From assembly GCF_900112775.1 (NCBI RefSeq), contig NZ_FOYZ01000002.1, forward strand, positions 248,001 through 312,000: DNA of 64,000 bases, in the 5' to 3' direction. Numbering within the stretch: position 1 is the stretch's first letter; each line of letters begins with the position of its first letter. Of the stretch, positions 9,384 through 17,866 are shown piece after piece. Made by a program: the position numbers and the translations under genes. Below the pieces are notes generated by a model. It was not told the origin of the DNA and ran no database searches. It saw only the letters and a list, made by a program, of their open reading frames with translations. The DNA comes from Anaeromicropila populeti. Lineage in GTDB: Bacteria > Bacillota > Clostridia > Lachnospirales > Lachnospiraceae.

Positions 9384-10186
9384 TTCGTGATATTACAATT
9401 GGTCAATATTATCCTGCCAAATCAGTACTACACAGTTTAGATCCAAGAGTTAAACTAGCAGGAACTTTTTTATACATTATTTCTTTATTTATATTTGAAA
9501 GTCTGTCAGGCTATGTATTGGCTGGACTTATTCTTCTTCTGACAATAAAAGCATCCCACGTTCCCTTTTCCTACATTGTAAAGGGATTAAAAAGTGTAGT
9601 ATTTGTCATGATGTTTGCAGTATTTTTTAATGTATTTTTTTCTCATGGCCAACATCAGCTTGTAAAGTATGGAGTGATTAGTATTACAGTAGAGGGAATT
9701 GAACTAGCATGCTTTATGGCAATACGGTTGGTTTATCTGATATTAGGTTCTTCCTTAATGACATTTACAACTACACCAAATCAGCTTACAGATGGATTAG
9801 AAAAGGCACTGGCGCCGTTGAATAGACTAAAAATTCCAGTTCATGAGATTGCCATGATGATGTCAATTGCCTTACGATTTATTCCTATTCTATTAGAGGA
9901 AGCAGATAAGATAATGAAGGCACAATCTGCAAGAGGAGCTGATTTTGAAACAGGAAATCTTATGACCAGAGCAAAAAGACTAGTTCCATTACTAGTCCCC
10001 CTATTTATTTCTGCTTTTCGCCGGGCAAATGATCTGGCCATGGCAATGGAGGCAAGATGCTATCGTGGAGGGGAAGGTCGTACAAAAATGAAGCCTTTAA
10101 AATATAAAAGACTGGATTATGTAGGATATTCTTTAGTAGCCTCCTATCTGGGAATTGTGTTTGTTATTGAGAATTATATTATTTAA
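9353..10186 (+). CDS. ecfT: ECF transporter transmembrane subunit EcfT
   Basis: Membrane scaffold of the ECF module, with about five hydrophobic helices and the two Ala-Arg-Gly-type coupling motifs (SARGADFE and EARCYRGGE). The start is uncertain. The only ordinary start codon in frame is TTG at 9353, which has no usable ribosome-binding site. Homologues begin near (M)IRDITIGQYYP; here that point is ATA at 9380, 5 bases after the strong AGAGGGGGTGAT and overlapping the ecfA2 stop. The listed start is therefore the conservative one. Confidence 0.9.
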   Translation: MGKERGGDIIIRDITIGQYYPAKSVLHSLDPRVKLAGTFLYIISLFIFESLSGYVLAGLILLLTIKASHVPFSYIVKGLKSVVFVMMFAVFFNVFFSHGQHQLVKYGVISITVEGIELACFMAIRLVYLILGSSLMTFTTTPNQLTDGLEKALAPLNRLKIPVHEIAMMMSIALRFIPILLEEADKIMKAQSARGADFETGNLMTRAKRLVPLLVPLFISAFRRANDLAMAMEARCYRGGEGRTKMKPLKYKRLDYVGYSLVASYLGIVFVIENYII

Positions 10187-10213
10187 ATAAATCAATGGTA
10201 ACGAAGGGTGCTT

Positions 10214-10954
10214 ATGAAAAGAGTAAAATTAATTGTAGCCTATGATGGTACAAATTATTGTGGGTGGCAGCAACAGCCTAATGCCATAACAGTAGAAGGT
10301 ATTTTAAACGAAGCATTAACCAGCTTGTTAAAAGAGGAAATAAGAGTAATTGGTGCCAGCCGGACGGATTCAGGTGTGCATGCCAAAGGAAATGTTGCTG
10401 TATTTGACACCTGTTCTCCTATTCCTGCTGAAAAAATTAGTTATGCATTGAATCAGCGGCTTCCAGAGGATATTGTGATTCAGAAATCGGAAGAGACTTC
10501 TTTGGAGTTTCATCCAAGACGCTGTAATTGTGTAAAAACTTATGAATACAAAATTTTAAACAGTGATTTTCCCAGTCCAACACACCGCCTTTATTCGTAC
10601 TTTGTTTATAAAAAGCTGGATTTAGAAAAAATGAAACTAGCGGCAACATTTTTAGTAGGGGAGCATGACTTTAAAAGTTTTTGTTCCATTCACGCCCAAG
10701 TGGAAAGTACAGTCCGCACAATTTATAGTATTGAGTGGAAGCAGGACAAGGATTTAATCCACATCATTATTTGTGGAAATGGTTTTTTATATAATATGGT
10801 ACGTATCATAACAGGAACCTTAGTTCAAGTAGGTATGGGCTTTTATCAGCCAGAACATGTCAGAGAGATTTTGGAGCTGAAGGATCGGAAAGCAGCTGGT
10901 CCAACGGCACCAGCAAAAGGACTTCAGCTGAACGAAATTAGATATGAAGTGTAA
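10214..10954 (+). CDS. truA: tRNA pseudouridine(38-40) synthase TruA
   Basis: Makes pseudouridine at positions 38-40 of the tRNA anticodon arm. N-terminal VAYDGTNYCGWQQQPN and the catalytic-Asp motif GASRTDSGVHAKGNVAVF are visible; the C-terminal part has GNGFLYNMVRIITGTL. The ATG at 10214 lies a few bases after GAAGGG and gives 246 residues. truA following the ecf genes and preceding rplM-rpsI is a common Firmicutes order. Confidence 0.97.
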   Translation: MKRVKLIVAYDGTNYCGWQQQPNAITVEGILNEALTSLLKEEIRVIGASRTDSGVHAKGNVAVFDTCSPIPAEKISYALNQRLPEDIVIQKSEETSLEFHPRRCNCVKTYEYKILNSDFPSPTHRLYSYFVYKKLDLEKMKLAATFLVGEHDFKSFCSIHAQVESTVRTIYSIEWKQDKDLIHIIICGNGFLYNMVRIITGTLVQVGMGFYQPEHVREILELKDRKAAGPTAPAKGLQLNEIRYEV

Positions 10955-11005
10955 GATTAGGACGATAAATTTATAAAAAATGTCATGGAAAAGCAATACA
11001 GGGTA

Positions 11006-11034
11006 TTGACACAAGCCTATGTTTGTCGTATAAT
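11006..11034 (+). promoter_or_regulatory. consensus promoter of rplM-rpsI
   Basis: TTGACA (11006-11011), 17-base spacer, TATAAT (11029-11034): a perfect sigma-A consensus, giving a transcript start near 11041 and a leader of about 130 bases. Confidence 0.85.
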
Positions 11035-11040
11035 ATTTAA

Positions 11041-11165
11041 CTGTGGCATGCTATCTGAAAAATTTTGGATGCATTCCGATAATTGATGCGAAAATACTAA
11101 ATCCATGCCCCGGTAATAGTATTTTAACATATAAATATTTTTATTAAGGTAGTATTTTCAAGGAG
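11041..11165 (+). promoter_or_regulatory. L13-type ribosomal leader RNA
   Basis: The leader contains GGCATG (11045-11050) complementary to CATGCC (11104-11109), GCAT/ATGC (11071-11089), and AAAATACT (11091-11098) complementary to AGTATTTT (11118-11125). The first and third helices interleave, so they are alternative or pseudoknotted. Position directly before rplM-rpsI fits the L13 leader known from Firmicutes, in which L13 is thought to repress its own operon. The match to the described family is inferred from position and structure. Confidence 0.6.
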
Positions 11166-11173
11166 GTAAACCG

Positions 11174-11614
11174 ATGAAGAGTTTTATGGCTAATCCGGAT
11201 AAATTGGATAGAAAATGGTATGTTGTTGATGCAACAGGTCAAACATTAGGACGTCTAAGTTCTGAAATTGCTAGTATATTAAGAGGAAAAAATAAACCAA
11301 CATTTACACCACACGTTGATACTGGTGATTATGTAATTGTTGTTAACGCAGATAAAATTAAAGTGACAGGTAAGAAAATGGATCAGAAGATCTATTATAA
11401 TCACTCTGATTATGTAGGTGGTATGAGAGAAACTACATTAAGAGAGAAAATGGCAAAGAAGCCAACGGATGTTATTTACCTTGCAGTTAAGGGTATGCTT
11501 CCAAAAGGACCTTTAGGCAGATCCATGATTACTAAATTACATGTATATGCAGGTCCAGAGCATGACAATGCAGCTCAGAAACCAGAAGTTTATGAAATTA
11601 AGAAAAGATATTAA
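11174..11614 (+). CDS. rplM: 50S ribosomal protein L13
   Basis: 146-residue L13. It starts [20 protein letters not shown], has [19 protein letters not shown] and the signature [34 protein letters not shown] precedes the ATG. Paired with rpsI 26 bases downstream. Confidence 0.98.
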   Translation: MKSFMANPDKLDRKWYVVDATGQTLGRLSSEIASILRGKNKPTFTPHVDTGDYVIVVNADKIKVTGKKMDQKIYYNHSDYVGGMRETTLREKMAKKPTDVIYLAVKGMLPKGPLGRSMITKLHVYAGPEHDNAAQKPEVYEIKKRY

Positions 11615-11640
11615 TGAGAGCGTGAAAGGAGGAAATAACA

Positions 11641-12033
11641 TTGGCTAAAGCAAAGTATTATGGAACAGGAAGAAGAAAAAGCAGTATTGCAAGAGTATAT
11701 TTAGTACCTGGTACAGGTAAGATTACTATTAATAAAAGAGATATGGATGAGTATTTTGGTCTTGAAACATTAAAATTAGTAGTATGCCAGCCTTTAGAGC
11801 TGACAGAAACTTCAGATAAGTTTGATGTATTAGTAAACGTTCATGGTGGAGGATTCACTGGACAGGCTGGTGCAATTCGTCATGGTATTTCAAGAGCGTT
11901 ATTACAAGCTGATGCTGATTACCGTCCTGCTTTAAAGAAAGCTGGTTTCTTAACAAGAGATCCAAGAATGAAAGAAAGAAAGAAATACGGCTTAAAAGCA
12001 GCTCGTCGTGCACCACAGTTCTCAAAGAGATAA
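11641..12033 (+). CDS. rpsI: 30S ribosomal protein S9
   Basis: 130-residue S9 with a TTG start after AAAGGAGG. Family motifs are [36 protein letters not shown] and the basic C-terminal tail [16 protein letters not shown] that reaches the P-site tRNA. Its last bases (TCAAAGAGATAA) recur downstream in the accessory island, suggesting that the rpsI 3' end has served as an integration site that keeps the gene intact. Confidence 0.98.
   Translation: MAKAKYYGTGRRKSSIARVYLVPGTGKITINKRDMDEYFGLETLKLVVCQPLELTETSDKFDVLVNVHGGGFTGQAGAIRHGISRALLQADADYRPALKKAGFLTRDPRMKERKKYGLKAARRAPQFSKR
12022..12033 (+). repeat. candidate att core at the rpsI 3' end
   Basis: TCAAAGAGATAA, the last three codons plus stop of rpsI. 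The same bases occur at 18586-18597, with 11 of 12 at 15859-15869 and a related AAGAGATAA at 14790-14798, all inside the downstream accessory region. Ribosomal-protein 3' ends, including rpsI, are known targets of tyrosine-recombinase elements; no integrase gene remains here. Confidence 0.45.
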
Positions 12034-12058
12034 GAAAAAATCATACAAAGCTATTCAA

Positions 12059-12093
12059 AACCTTGCAGACAAAATGTTTGCAAGGTTTTTTTA
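12059..12093 (+). terminator. intrinsic terminator of rplM-rpsI
   Basis: Perfect 9-bp stem AACCTTGCA (12059-12067) / TGCAAGGTT (12079-12087) followed by a run of T. Confidence 0.9.
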
Positions 12094-12333
12094 CATATAA
12101 TAAAGTGAAAAAGTAAGATGAAACAATCAAAACTAATACAGGAGAGAACAGTTAGAGAACAAGCAAGGAACAAAACATAATTTTAGTAAGCGCCTAATCT
12201 GCCCCCGGATAGCATTCCTCAAAAATTCATGCCATAATTAGAGATAATCACTCCAACTATCCTGAAGTTTCTCATTCAATGCTGGAGACGTTTACTACAA
12301 CATTGAGGAGGATGCCAAATGGCTAACAAACGA

Positions 12334-12560
12334 TTATATTATGAAGAAATTTTTGACCTTGTCATGTAGTCTGGTTAATTCCTTTGCTTCATGTAATTCT
12401 AGTTTCGGAGTTTTACTTTTACCAAGAAGAAAATCATAAGAGCAATCTAGAGCTTCTTCTATTAATTTCAATGTATCAATGGAATAAAAAACTTTACCAG
12501 AATGTACTTTTTTAGACTAGAAAGTCCAATTCCTGTTTTGAAAGCAAATTCTTCTTATGT
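12334..12560 (-). pseudogene. decayed XRE-family regulator fragment
   Basis: The minus strand reads EEFAFKTGIGLSSLKK, then after a one-base shift KVHSGKVFYSIDTLKLIEEA and CSYDFLLGKSKTPKLELHEA, ending at a stop at 12334. This is the helix-turn-helix plus C-terminal part of a phage/ICE-type XRE repressor. A stop lies just before EEF and a frame break follows LKK, so it is dead. It sits between the rpsI terminator and rloA. The rest of 12094-12863 shows only a 16-codon ORF with a good ribosome-binding site (12319-12369) and no recognisable gene. Confidence 0.6.
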
Positions 12561-12812
12561 GGATCATAGAATTGCTACAAAAAGTTGAGTCTAGTGTACT
12601 GCAAGACACGCGATAGCGACGTCGAGGTATTATTGCAACTTTTCAGGGGATAAAATGCCCTAAAACCCCTCATATATTTCATGTGGCTACACTTTCTTTA
12701 GCCAAAATTCATTTCTGGCTGTACTTATTCTGAAATCAATGGGTGTAAAAAATGTAACCATAATTAAAAAGTAATTCTATATTAATAAAATTGAGAAAAA
12801 ATCGAAAATACT

Positions 12813-12842
12813 TTGACATAGAATAAGAAAAGCGGATATAAT
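12813..12842 (+). promoter_or_regulatory. promoter of rloA
   Basis: TTGACA (12813-12818) and TATAAT (12837-12842) with an 18-base spacer, about 20 bases before the rloA start and its AAGGAGG site. Confidence 0.75.
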
Positions 12843-12863
12843 ATAAAAAGGAGGTGCTAAAAT

Positions 12864-14057
12864 ATGTTAGTGCAGTTTTTACTGAAAAATGTTTTATCTT
12901 TTAGGAATGAAACAATATTAGATTTGACGTCAATTAATGCGTATAAGGAACATGAAATGAATTTAATTGATATAGGAACAAAGGAAAGGTTTCTTCGAGT
13001 AGCAGCAATATATGGTGCAAATGCAAGTGGAAAATCTAATTTATATTTAGCAATGAAGTATTTGCAGAGAATTATTGTTGAATCACTTAATAATGTTGAT
13101 AATGGTAATGTAACGGCAATTAAAAAATATTATTGCCCATTTTCTTTAGAAAACAACACAGAGAATTCAGAATTTCAAATTGTCGAGATTATAGATGAAT
13201 ATGAATATAGGTATGGTTTTGAGTATAATAATGAATATATTGAAAACGAATGGCTATATAGAAAGAATACTAAAACAAATAGAACTTCTATTATTTTTGA
13301 AAGGTCAAAGGATTTTGTAGAATTTGGCGCTTCGGTAAAAAAATACTGTGATGTATATAAAGATCAAATTCCACCAGAAACATTGGTTCTATCTTTTTTT
13401 AATAAACTAAAATTGAAATCTGATATATATAAAATTGTATACTCTGCAATTTTGGATACGTTAGCAGTACCAACTAATTTTTGTGAAGATACAGAAATTT
13501 TAGAACGTATTTTGCCAAACGTAATTGAACAAGAAAAAGAAAAATTAGTGAAATTTTTAATGGCAATTGATACGGGGATAAAAGATATTTCATATAAATC
13601 TAGCGAAAAAGAAATTGAGTTTTATACAACACATTTGGGAAAGGATGGAAATGATTACACATTAACTTTATATGATGAATCAGAAGGTACGATAAAAAGT
13701 ATAATGATTTTTATATATGCTCAAATAGCAATAAAGAATAATCGTTCTCTTTTTATAGATGAGTTAAATATAAAACTACATCCACTATTGCTAAAATTTA
13801 TTGTGGATTTATTTTATGACAATGGTTCAACTGCTCAGCTGATATACACCACTCACGATACTACATTATTAGATAAAAGATTTTTCAGGAGAGACCAAGT
13901 TTGGTTTGTACAGAAAGATGAATTTGGATATTCAGAATTACTGGCTTTATCTGACTTTAAAGTAAGGCCAGATGCCTCATTTGAAAAAGATTATTTGGCG
14001 GGAGTTTATGGAGGTATTCCACTTATTAAGGAATTTGAAATGAAGGAAGGTGAATAA
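12864..14057 (+). CDS. RloA/AbiLi-like AAA ATPase
   Basis: 397-residue AAA/SMC-type ATPase of the AAA_15/21 group. Walker A GANASGKSN is at residues 51-59, just after an N-terminal FRNET motif; the C-terminal half has LFIDELNIKLHPLLLKF (Walker B) and TTHDTTLLD. In phage-defence systems (RloA-RloB, AbiL) such an ATPase partners a RloB TOPRIM-like protein, and the next gene is RloB-like and starts at the next base. Low GC and an own consensus promoter mark it as accessory. The ORF itself is intact. Confidence 0.82.
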   Translation: MLVQFLLKNVLSFRNETILDLTSINAYKEHEMNLIDIGTKERFLRVAAIYGANASGKSNLYLAMKYLQRIIVESLNNVDNGNVTAIKKYYCPFSLENNTENSEFQIVEIIDEYEYRYGFEYNNEYIENEWLYRKNTKTNRTSIIFERSKDFVEFGASVKKYCDVYKDQIPPETLVLSFFNKLKLKSDIYKIVYSAILDTLAVPTNFCEDTEILERILPNVIEQEKEKLVKFLMAIDTGIKDISYKSSEKEIEFYTTHLGKDGNDYTLTLYDESEGTIKSIMIFIYAQIAIKNNRSLFIDELNIKLHPLLLKFIVDLFYDNGSTAQLIYTTHDTTLLDKRFFRRDQVWFVQKDEFGYSELLALSDFKVRPDASFEKDYLAGVYGGIPLIKEFEMKEGE

Positions 14058-14740
14058 GTGGGAACCGATAATTTGTTTAAAAAACGTAGAGAGGATCGTA
14101 AGAAAAGAAATTTTGCATTCAAGTCACCCAAGGCAAATTCGTTTCTTATTGTTACAGAAGGAGAACGAACAGAGCCTTTGTATTTTAAAGGAATAAAGGA
14201 AATAATTCAATTAAAAATTGGAGGAGCGGTTGAAGTTATTGAACTTCCGACTATTGACATACATGGAGAAGGATGTTCTACAGGAACATTAATAGAAAGA
14301 ACGGACGAAATAGTTAAAAAGGCAAATATTATGTATCAAAATGTCTGGGTCGTTTTTGATAAAGACGATTTTGAGGATTTTAACCAAGCCATAAAATCTG
14401 GAATGGAAAAAGGGTATAAGGTTGCATGGAGTAATCAATCTTTTGAATACTGGATTTATTTACATTTCAATTATAGTGATGCTGCGTTGCACCGACACGA
14501 ATGGAATAAGAAGTTGGATGAAATATTTGATCAAAATAAGTTGAAAGATGGAAAGTATAAAAAAATTACGAGGATATATATCAGTTGCTAAGTTTAAACG
14601 ATGGAGTAAATACAGCTATTAAAAATGCTAAACGTAGAATGGCTGATTTTAGAGAAGAATATGATAAACCATCAGATTATGATCCAGGAACAATGGTTTA
14701 TAAATTGGTTGAAGAATTAAAAAGATATTTAGAAGAGTAG
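14058..14740 (+). pseudogene. RloB-like effector, frameshifted
   Basis: The GTG-started frame runs 177 codons to 14591 and shows RloB features: NSFLIVTEGERTEPLYFKGI (TOPRIM-type Glu), VVFDKDDFEDF (acidic pair) and WSNQSFEYWIYLHF. It ends out of frame. The -1 frame from about 14560 to 14740 supplies the missing C-terminus (DIYQLLSLNDGVNTAIKNAK to KRYLEE). The break coincides with a run of seven A (14559-14565); eight would read YKKNYEDIYQLLS and give 227 residues, a normal length. A one-base loss, phase variation or slippage could explain it. Confidence 0.78.
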
Positions 14741-14789
14741 ATCCAAAAAGAAGTATCTAAGCCACTTCCAGCCCCACATTCTCTTTTCT

Positions 14790-14853
14790 AAGAGATAATT
14801 ATTTCTGCAACGCAGGATATATCAAAACAACTAAGAACCTCTCAAGCCATTGT
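14790..14853 (+). repeat. 64-bp island repeat, copy 1 (3'-truncated terminator)
   Basis: Identical at 61 of 64 positions to 18589-18652. It begins AAGAGATAATTATTTC and ends in the ascending arm of a terminator (AAGAACCTCTCAAG). In this copy the descending arm is missing and the sequence runs straight into a DUF4160 fragment, so 14853/14854 looks like a deletion or recombination junction. Confidence 0.8.
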
Positions 14854-14854
14854 T

Positions 14855-15010
14855 GATAATTGTTATGCTAGAATAATTAAAGGCACATTGCCTTCCAGAC
14901 AACTTAAATTGATTTTAGCATGGTGTGTAATTCATCAAGATGAATTAATGCAAAATTGGGAATTATCGAAAGATGGAAAACCATTGAATAGAATAAGTCC
15001 ACTGGTATAA
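14855..15010 (+). pseudogene. DUF4160 protein, 3' fragment
   Basis: Open frame without a start: RIIKGTLPSRQLKLILAW, VIHQDELMQNWELSKDGKPL, ending NRISPLV and a stop at 15010. This matches the C-terminal half of DUF4160 proteins (usually about 80-90 residues), which are commonly paired with DUF2442 proteins, as here. The N-terminal half with the His-containing motif is gone, replaced by the truncated island repeat. Confidence 0.65.
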
Positions 15011-15027
15011 GTCGGAGGTGAAAAACT

Positions 15028-15303
15028 ATGTTTCCAGAAATAGTTCAAGTGGTTCCAAATGAAAATTACACAGTTACAATTTATTTTGAAGATGGAAAGG
15101 CTGTTTTATATGACATTTCTCAATTATTGGAGAAAGAGATGTTTCAACCATTAAAAGATAAGAATTTTTTCATAAATGCATATACTATAATAAACGATAC
15201 ATTAGCATGGGATTTGGCAGGTAATAGGGATGTCAGCAAGTGTATTGATATTGATCCTGAAACACTTTATGCATTACAAGCGATAGATGATAGAACTGCA
15301 TAA
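15028..15303 (+). CDS. DUF2442 domain protein
   Basis: 91-residue protein of the DUF2442 family: NENYTVTIYFEDGKAVLYDI, then LAWDLAGNRDVSKCIDIDPETLY. Such proteins are usually encoded beside DUF4160 proteins and are suspected toxin-antitoxin partners; biochemical function is not established. AGGAGGTG-like sequence (GGAGGTG, 15014-15020) precedes the ATG. The partner gene upstream is truncated. The 3' end overlaps a DUF4258 remnant. Confidence 0.7.
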   Translation: MFPEIVQVVPNENYTVTIYFEDGKAVLYDISQLLEKEMFQPLKDKNFFINAYTIINDTLAWDLAGNRDVSKCIDIDPETLYALQAIDDRTA

Positions 15304-15511
15304 ACGAAAAGATATGAGACTTTTTGATATGTTTCCCTTTCCAAGCTGTTTGATATTAGGGTATACATCAGATAAAAGACCAATACACATTGTACTGAGT
15401 GATGAAGAAACCGCATCTAGAATCATCACAGCATATAATCCATCAATAGAAAAATGGAAAGATGATTATAAAACAAGAAGGAGTGACAATTATGAGGTGT
15501 ATGAGTTGTAA
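15287..15511 (+). pseudogene. DUF4258 (MqsR-like) toxin, N-terminally truncated
   Basis: The segment FPFPSCLILGYTSDKRPIHI, then IITAYNPSIEKWKDDYKTRR is the C-terminal half of DUF4258 proteins. The N-terminal half with the usual His-Arg motif is absent, and the open frame starts inside the DUF2442 gene, so it appears fused by deletion. The following YgiT-type gene would be its antitoxin partner. Confidence 0.6.
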
Positions 15512-15722
15512 AACAGAAGGAATGATTGATGCAAGTACAACATATTTTGCCCAGTTGAATAATTGTTATGTTATTATCGAACATGTCCCTTGCAAGAAGT
15601 GTGATCAATGTGGGGAAGAATTTATTACGGTATCGGTCATGGAAAAAATAGATGAAATTCTAGAGCGCATTGAAAAGGTTTCAAGTAAGGTATTTATTAT
15701 GAATTATCATACGGCTGCCTAA
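15492..15722 (+). CDS. YgiT-type zinc-finger protein (MqsA-like antitoxin N-domain)
   Basis: 76-residue protein starting MRCMSCKTEGM with a second CXXC (CKKCDQCGEEF), the four-Cys zinc site of YgiT-type proteins. It lacks the XRE DNA-binding domain of full MqsA. The ATG at 15492 follows AAGAAGGAG; a longer start at 15462 overlaps more of the DUF4258 remnant. Such short zinc-finger proteins pair with DUF4258 toxins; here the toxin is truncated, so the antitoxin is probably an orphan. Confidence 0.75.
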   Translation: MRCMSCKTEGMIDASTTYFAQLNNCYVIIEHVPCKKCDQCGEEFITVSVMEKIDEILERIEKVSSKVFIMNYHTAA

Positions 15723-15856
15723 AGTATAAATGCCCTCAAAAATTCAGGATGTATAGTGTTTTAAAAAATCAGTTTGTAAACATGTCACAACACCTCAGTA
15801 GAGAACAAGAAGCGAACAACCACCATATAAAATGCTAATTATAAAGGGTTCTAGGT

Positions 15857-15869
15857 TATCAAAGAGATA
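15857..15869 (+). repeat. att-like core copy TATCAAAGAGATA
   Basis: Thirteen bases identical to 18584-18596 and overlapping in sequence with the rpsI 3' end (TCAAAGAGATA). It lies between the YgiT-type gene and the terminator that precedes the group II intron. A nearby TAGAGAACAAG (15799-15809) also recurs at 12153-12163. Confidence 0.4.
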
Positions 15870-15902
15870 GTCGTCTTTTACGAGATTTCAATTACAAAAT
15901 TC

Positions 15903-15939
15903 AAATCCTCAAGACAGAAATGTTTTGGGGATTTTTTTT
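15903..15939 (+). terminator. intrinsic terminator upstream of the intron
   Basis: Thirteen-pair stem with wobbles, AAATCCTCAAGAC (15903-15915) / GTTTTGGGGATTT (15922-15934), 6-base loop, T-run to 15939. The group II intron begins two bases later. Confidence 0.85.
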
Positions 15940-15941
15940 AT

Positions 15942-17847
15942 GTGTGCCAGGCATGGCACTAATCTAGCTAGTGAAAGTCTAGCCACGGGTATTTACCGCC
16001 AAGTGTAGTGAACCACAAGTTGGTGCCAGTAATGGTATAGATGAAGGAAGTGGTGTAACGAAGTTCTTGAGCCTACGAACAGAAACTTGATAAGGCGATT
16101 AGGTGGGTGAGGTTGCATAGCAAATCTAAGCCCAAAAGGTAAACGTAAACCGAAGTTGTAAATCAAGAGGTTGTGGAATGAAAGATTAGTGTCTTACCCT
16201 GGGAGACCCTACCCACATATCATGGAGATAAATCTCCTTTCAGATATGGGCGAAAAAGGTTTGGGGAGGGAGTCAGATGAAGTTATAGTAGGCATAACAG
16301 CTGAAGGACTGAAGCGATTTATAGTACAAATCGCTACTTATAAAATAATACATTAGCCAGAAATCAGATGAATAAGAAGAGTAGGAACGTAACCGAGGGA
16401 TATTATTTATATTGGGAGGGGCGATGTGTAGGAATCTTATAGTAGAAAGAGGAGTAACAACAATGGAATTAATGGAAGTGATAGTAACAAAGGAAAATCT
16501 AAACCGAGCGTATAAAAAGGTAGTTGCTAATAAAGGTGCAAGCGGGATAGATGAAGTTACAGTAAAGGAATTGGGAAACTATATCAGAGAAAATCAAGAA
16601 ATAATTATAAGTTCGCTTAGAAACAGGACTTATTTTCCAAAACCAGTACGCAGAGTGTATATACCCAAAAGTAATGGTAAAAAGAGACCGTTAGGAATAC
16701 CAACTGCATTAGATAGAACAATTCAGCAAGCAGTAGCACAGCCAATATCGGATATTTATGAGAAGATATTCAGTGAGTTCAGCTACGGTTTTCGACCAAA
16801 CAGAAGTTGTCACGATGCAATCAAACAAGCACTGGAATACTTGAACAGTGGATATGAATGGGTAATAGATATAGATATTGAACAGTTCTTTGATAAAGTA
16901 AATCACGATAAATTAATTCAAATTCTTAGAGAGCAAGTAAATGATAGCAGTGTCCTAAATCTCATTCGTAAATACTTACGAGCAGGAGTAATGGAAAAAG
17001 GAATAATCAAAGCCACCAAAACCGGCGTACCTCAAGGTGGACCTATTTCAGTTATACTTTCAAATGTGTATCTTGACAAGCTAGATAAGGAACTGGAGCA
17101 ACGATGTCTGCGTTTCGTAAGATACGCAGATGATGTGCTGATATTCACGAAAAGTGAAGTTGCAGCCAATCGAGTTATGGCTTCCATATCAAGTTGGATA
17201 GAGAGAAAACTATTTTTGAAAGTAAATGCAACAAAATCCAAAGTAGTCAGACCGACGAGAAGTAAGTATCTAGGATTCACGTTCTTAAAGAATGGTGGAG
17301 AATGGAAAGTAAAGCCTACAAATGAGAAGAAAGTGAAGTTATATCAGGTATTACGTGAGTATCTTAAAAGAGGAAAAGCAATTTCAAGACCCTTAGCAGT
17401 TACGATTAAAAGAGTAAATCAAATCGTTATGGGTTGGATTAATTATTTTCGAATTGGAATGATGAAACAATTTATAGATGAGTTTGGACAATGGCTAAGA
17501 CATAAAATAAGAGTAATTGTTATAAAACAATGGAAAAAGCCTAAAACCATTTTCAGAAATTTAGCTTATCTAAATAGAAAACATAAGAATGGATTTAATA
17601 ACGAAAGTATCTTCAAAGTTGCTAATTCAAGATTAGGTTGGTACAAAAGATGTAGTATGGATGTAGTAAACTACATTTTAAGTCCTACACTGCTTGAAAC
17701 AAAAATAAAGGACGGAGCTGGTTTGCTCAATCCTTTAAAATATTATCTAAGAAATGTTGGAATATAAGTTGTAGAGCCGTATACGAGACCCGTACGTACG
17801 GTTCAATGAGAGGGAAATAATTCTTAGCAATTATTTCTCTACTCTAT
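15942..17847 (+). mobile_element. group II intron with maturase ORF
   Basis: The 5' end GTGTG matches the GUGYG rule. Domain V is the 31-base hairpin at 17774-17804 (GAGCCGTATACGAG ... CGTACGGTTC) containing the AGC triad, and domain VI follows at about 17808-17847 with a bulged A near 17841 and an AT end. The maturase ORF lies in domain IV. Insertion directly behind a terminator T-run and the lack of an HNH endonuclease domain resemble group IIC introns, but class was not tested. Exact 3' end is inferred. Confidence 0.85.
16463..17767 (+). CDS. ltrA: group II intron reverse transcriptase/maturase
   Basis: 434-residue intron-encoded protein. Reverse-transcriptase blocks include PKSNGKKRPLGIPTALDRTI, FSYGFRPNRSCHDAI, TGVPQGGPISVILSNVYLD and the catalytic FVRYADDVLIF, followed by the maturase/thumb region (VMGWINYFRIG, KQWKKPKT). 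No HNH endonuclease motif is seen at the C-terminus. The ATG at 16463 follows AGAGGAG and fits family N-termini; earlier in-frame starts (16412) add unrelated residues. All RT motifs look intact, so the intron may be mobile. Confidence 0.93.
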   Translation: MELMEVIVTKENLNRAYKKVVANKGASGIDEVTVKELGNYIRENQEIIISSLRNRTYFPKPVRRVYIPKSNGKKRPLGIPTALDRTIQQAVAQPISDIYEKIFSEFSYGFRPNRSCHDAIKQALEYLNSGYEWVIDIDIEQFFDKVNHDKLIQILREQVNDSSVLNLIRKYLRAGVMEKGIIKATKTGVPQGGPISVILSNVYLDKLDKELEQRCLRFVRYADDVLIFTKSEVAANRVMASISSWIERKLFLKVNATKSKVVRPTRSKYLGFTFLKNGGEWKVKPTNEKKVKLYQVLREYLKRGKAISRPLAVTIKRVNQIVMGWINYFRIGMMKQFIDEFGQWLRHKIRVIVIKQWKKPKTIFRNLAYLNRKHKNGFNNESIFKVANSRLGWYKRCSMDVVNYILSPTLLETKIKDGAGLLNPLKYYLRNVGI

Positions 17848-17866
17848 TATTTAGCATATACTATTA

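Noticed and set aside
12319-12369. 16-codon ORF MANKRLYYEEIFDLVM with a good ribosome-binding site
   Set aside because: It runs into the decayed XRE fragment on the other strand and looks like the cut start of a lost gene.
15942-16462. Possible protein in 16171-16356
   Set aside because: It lies in the structured 5' domains of the group II intron and has no start signal or family match.
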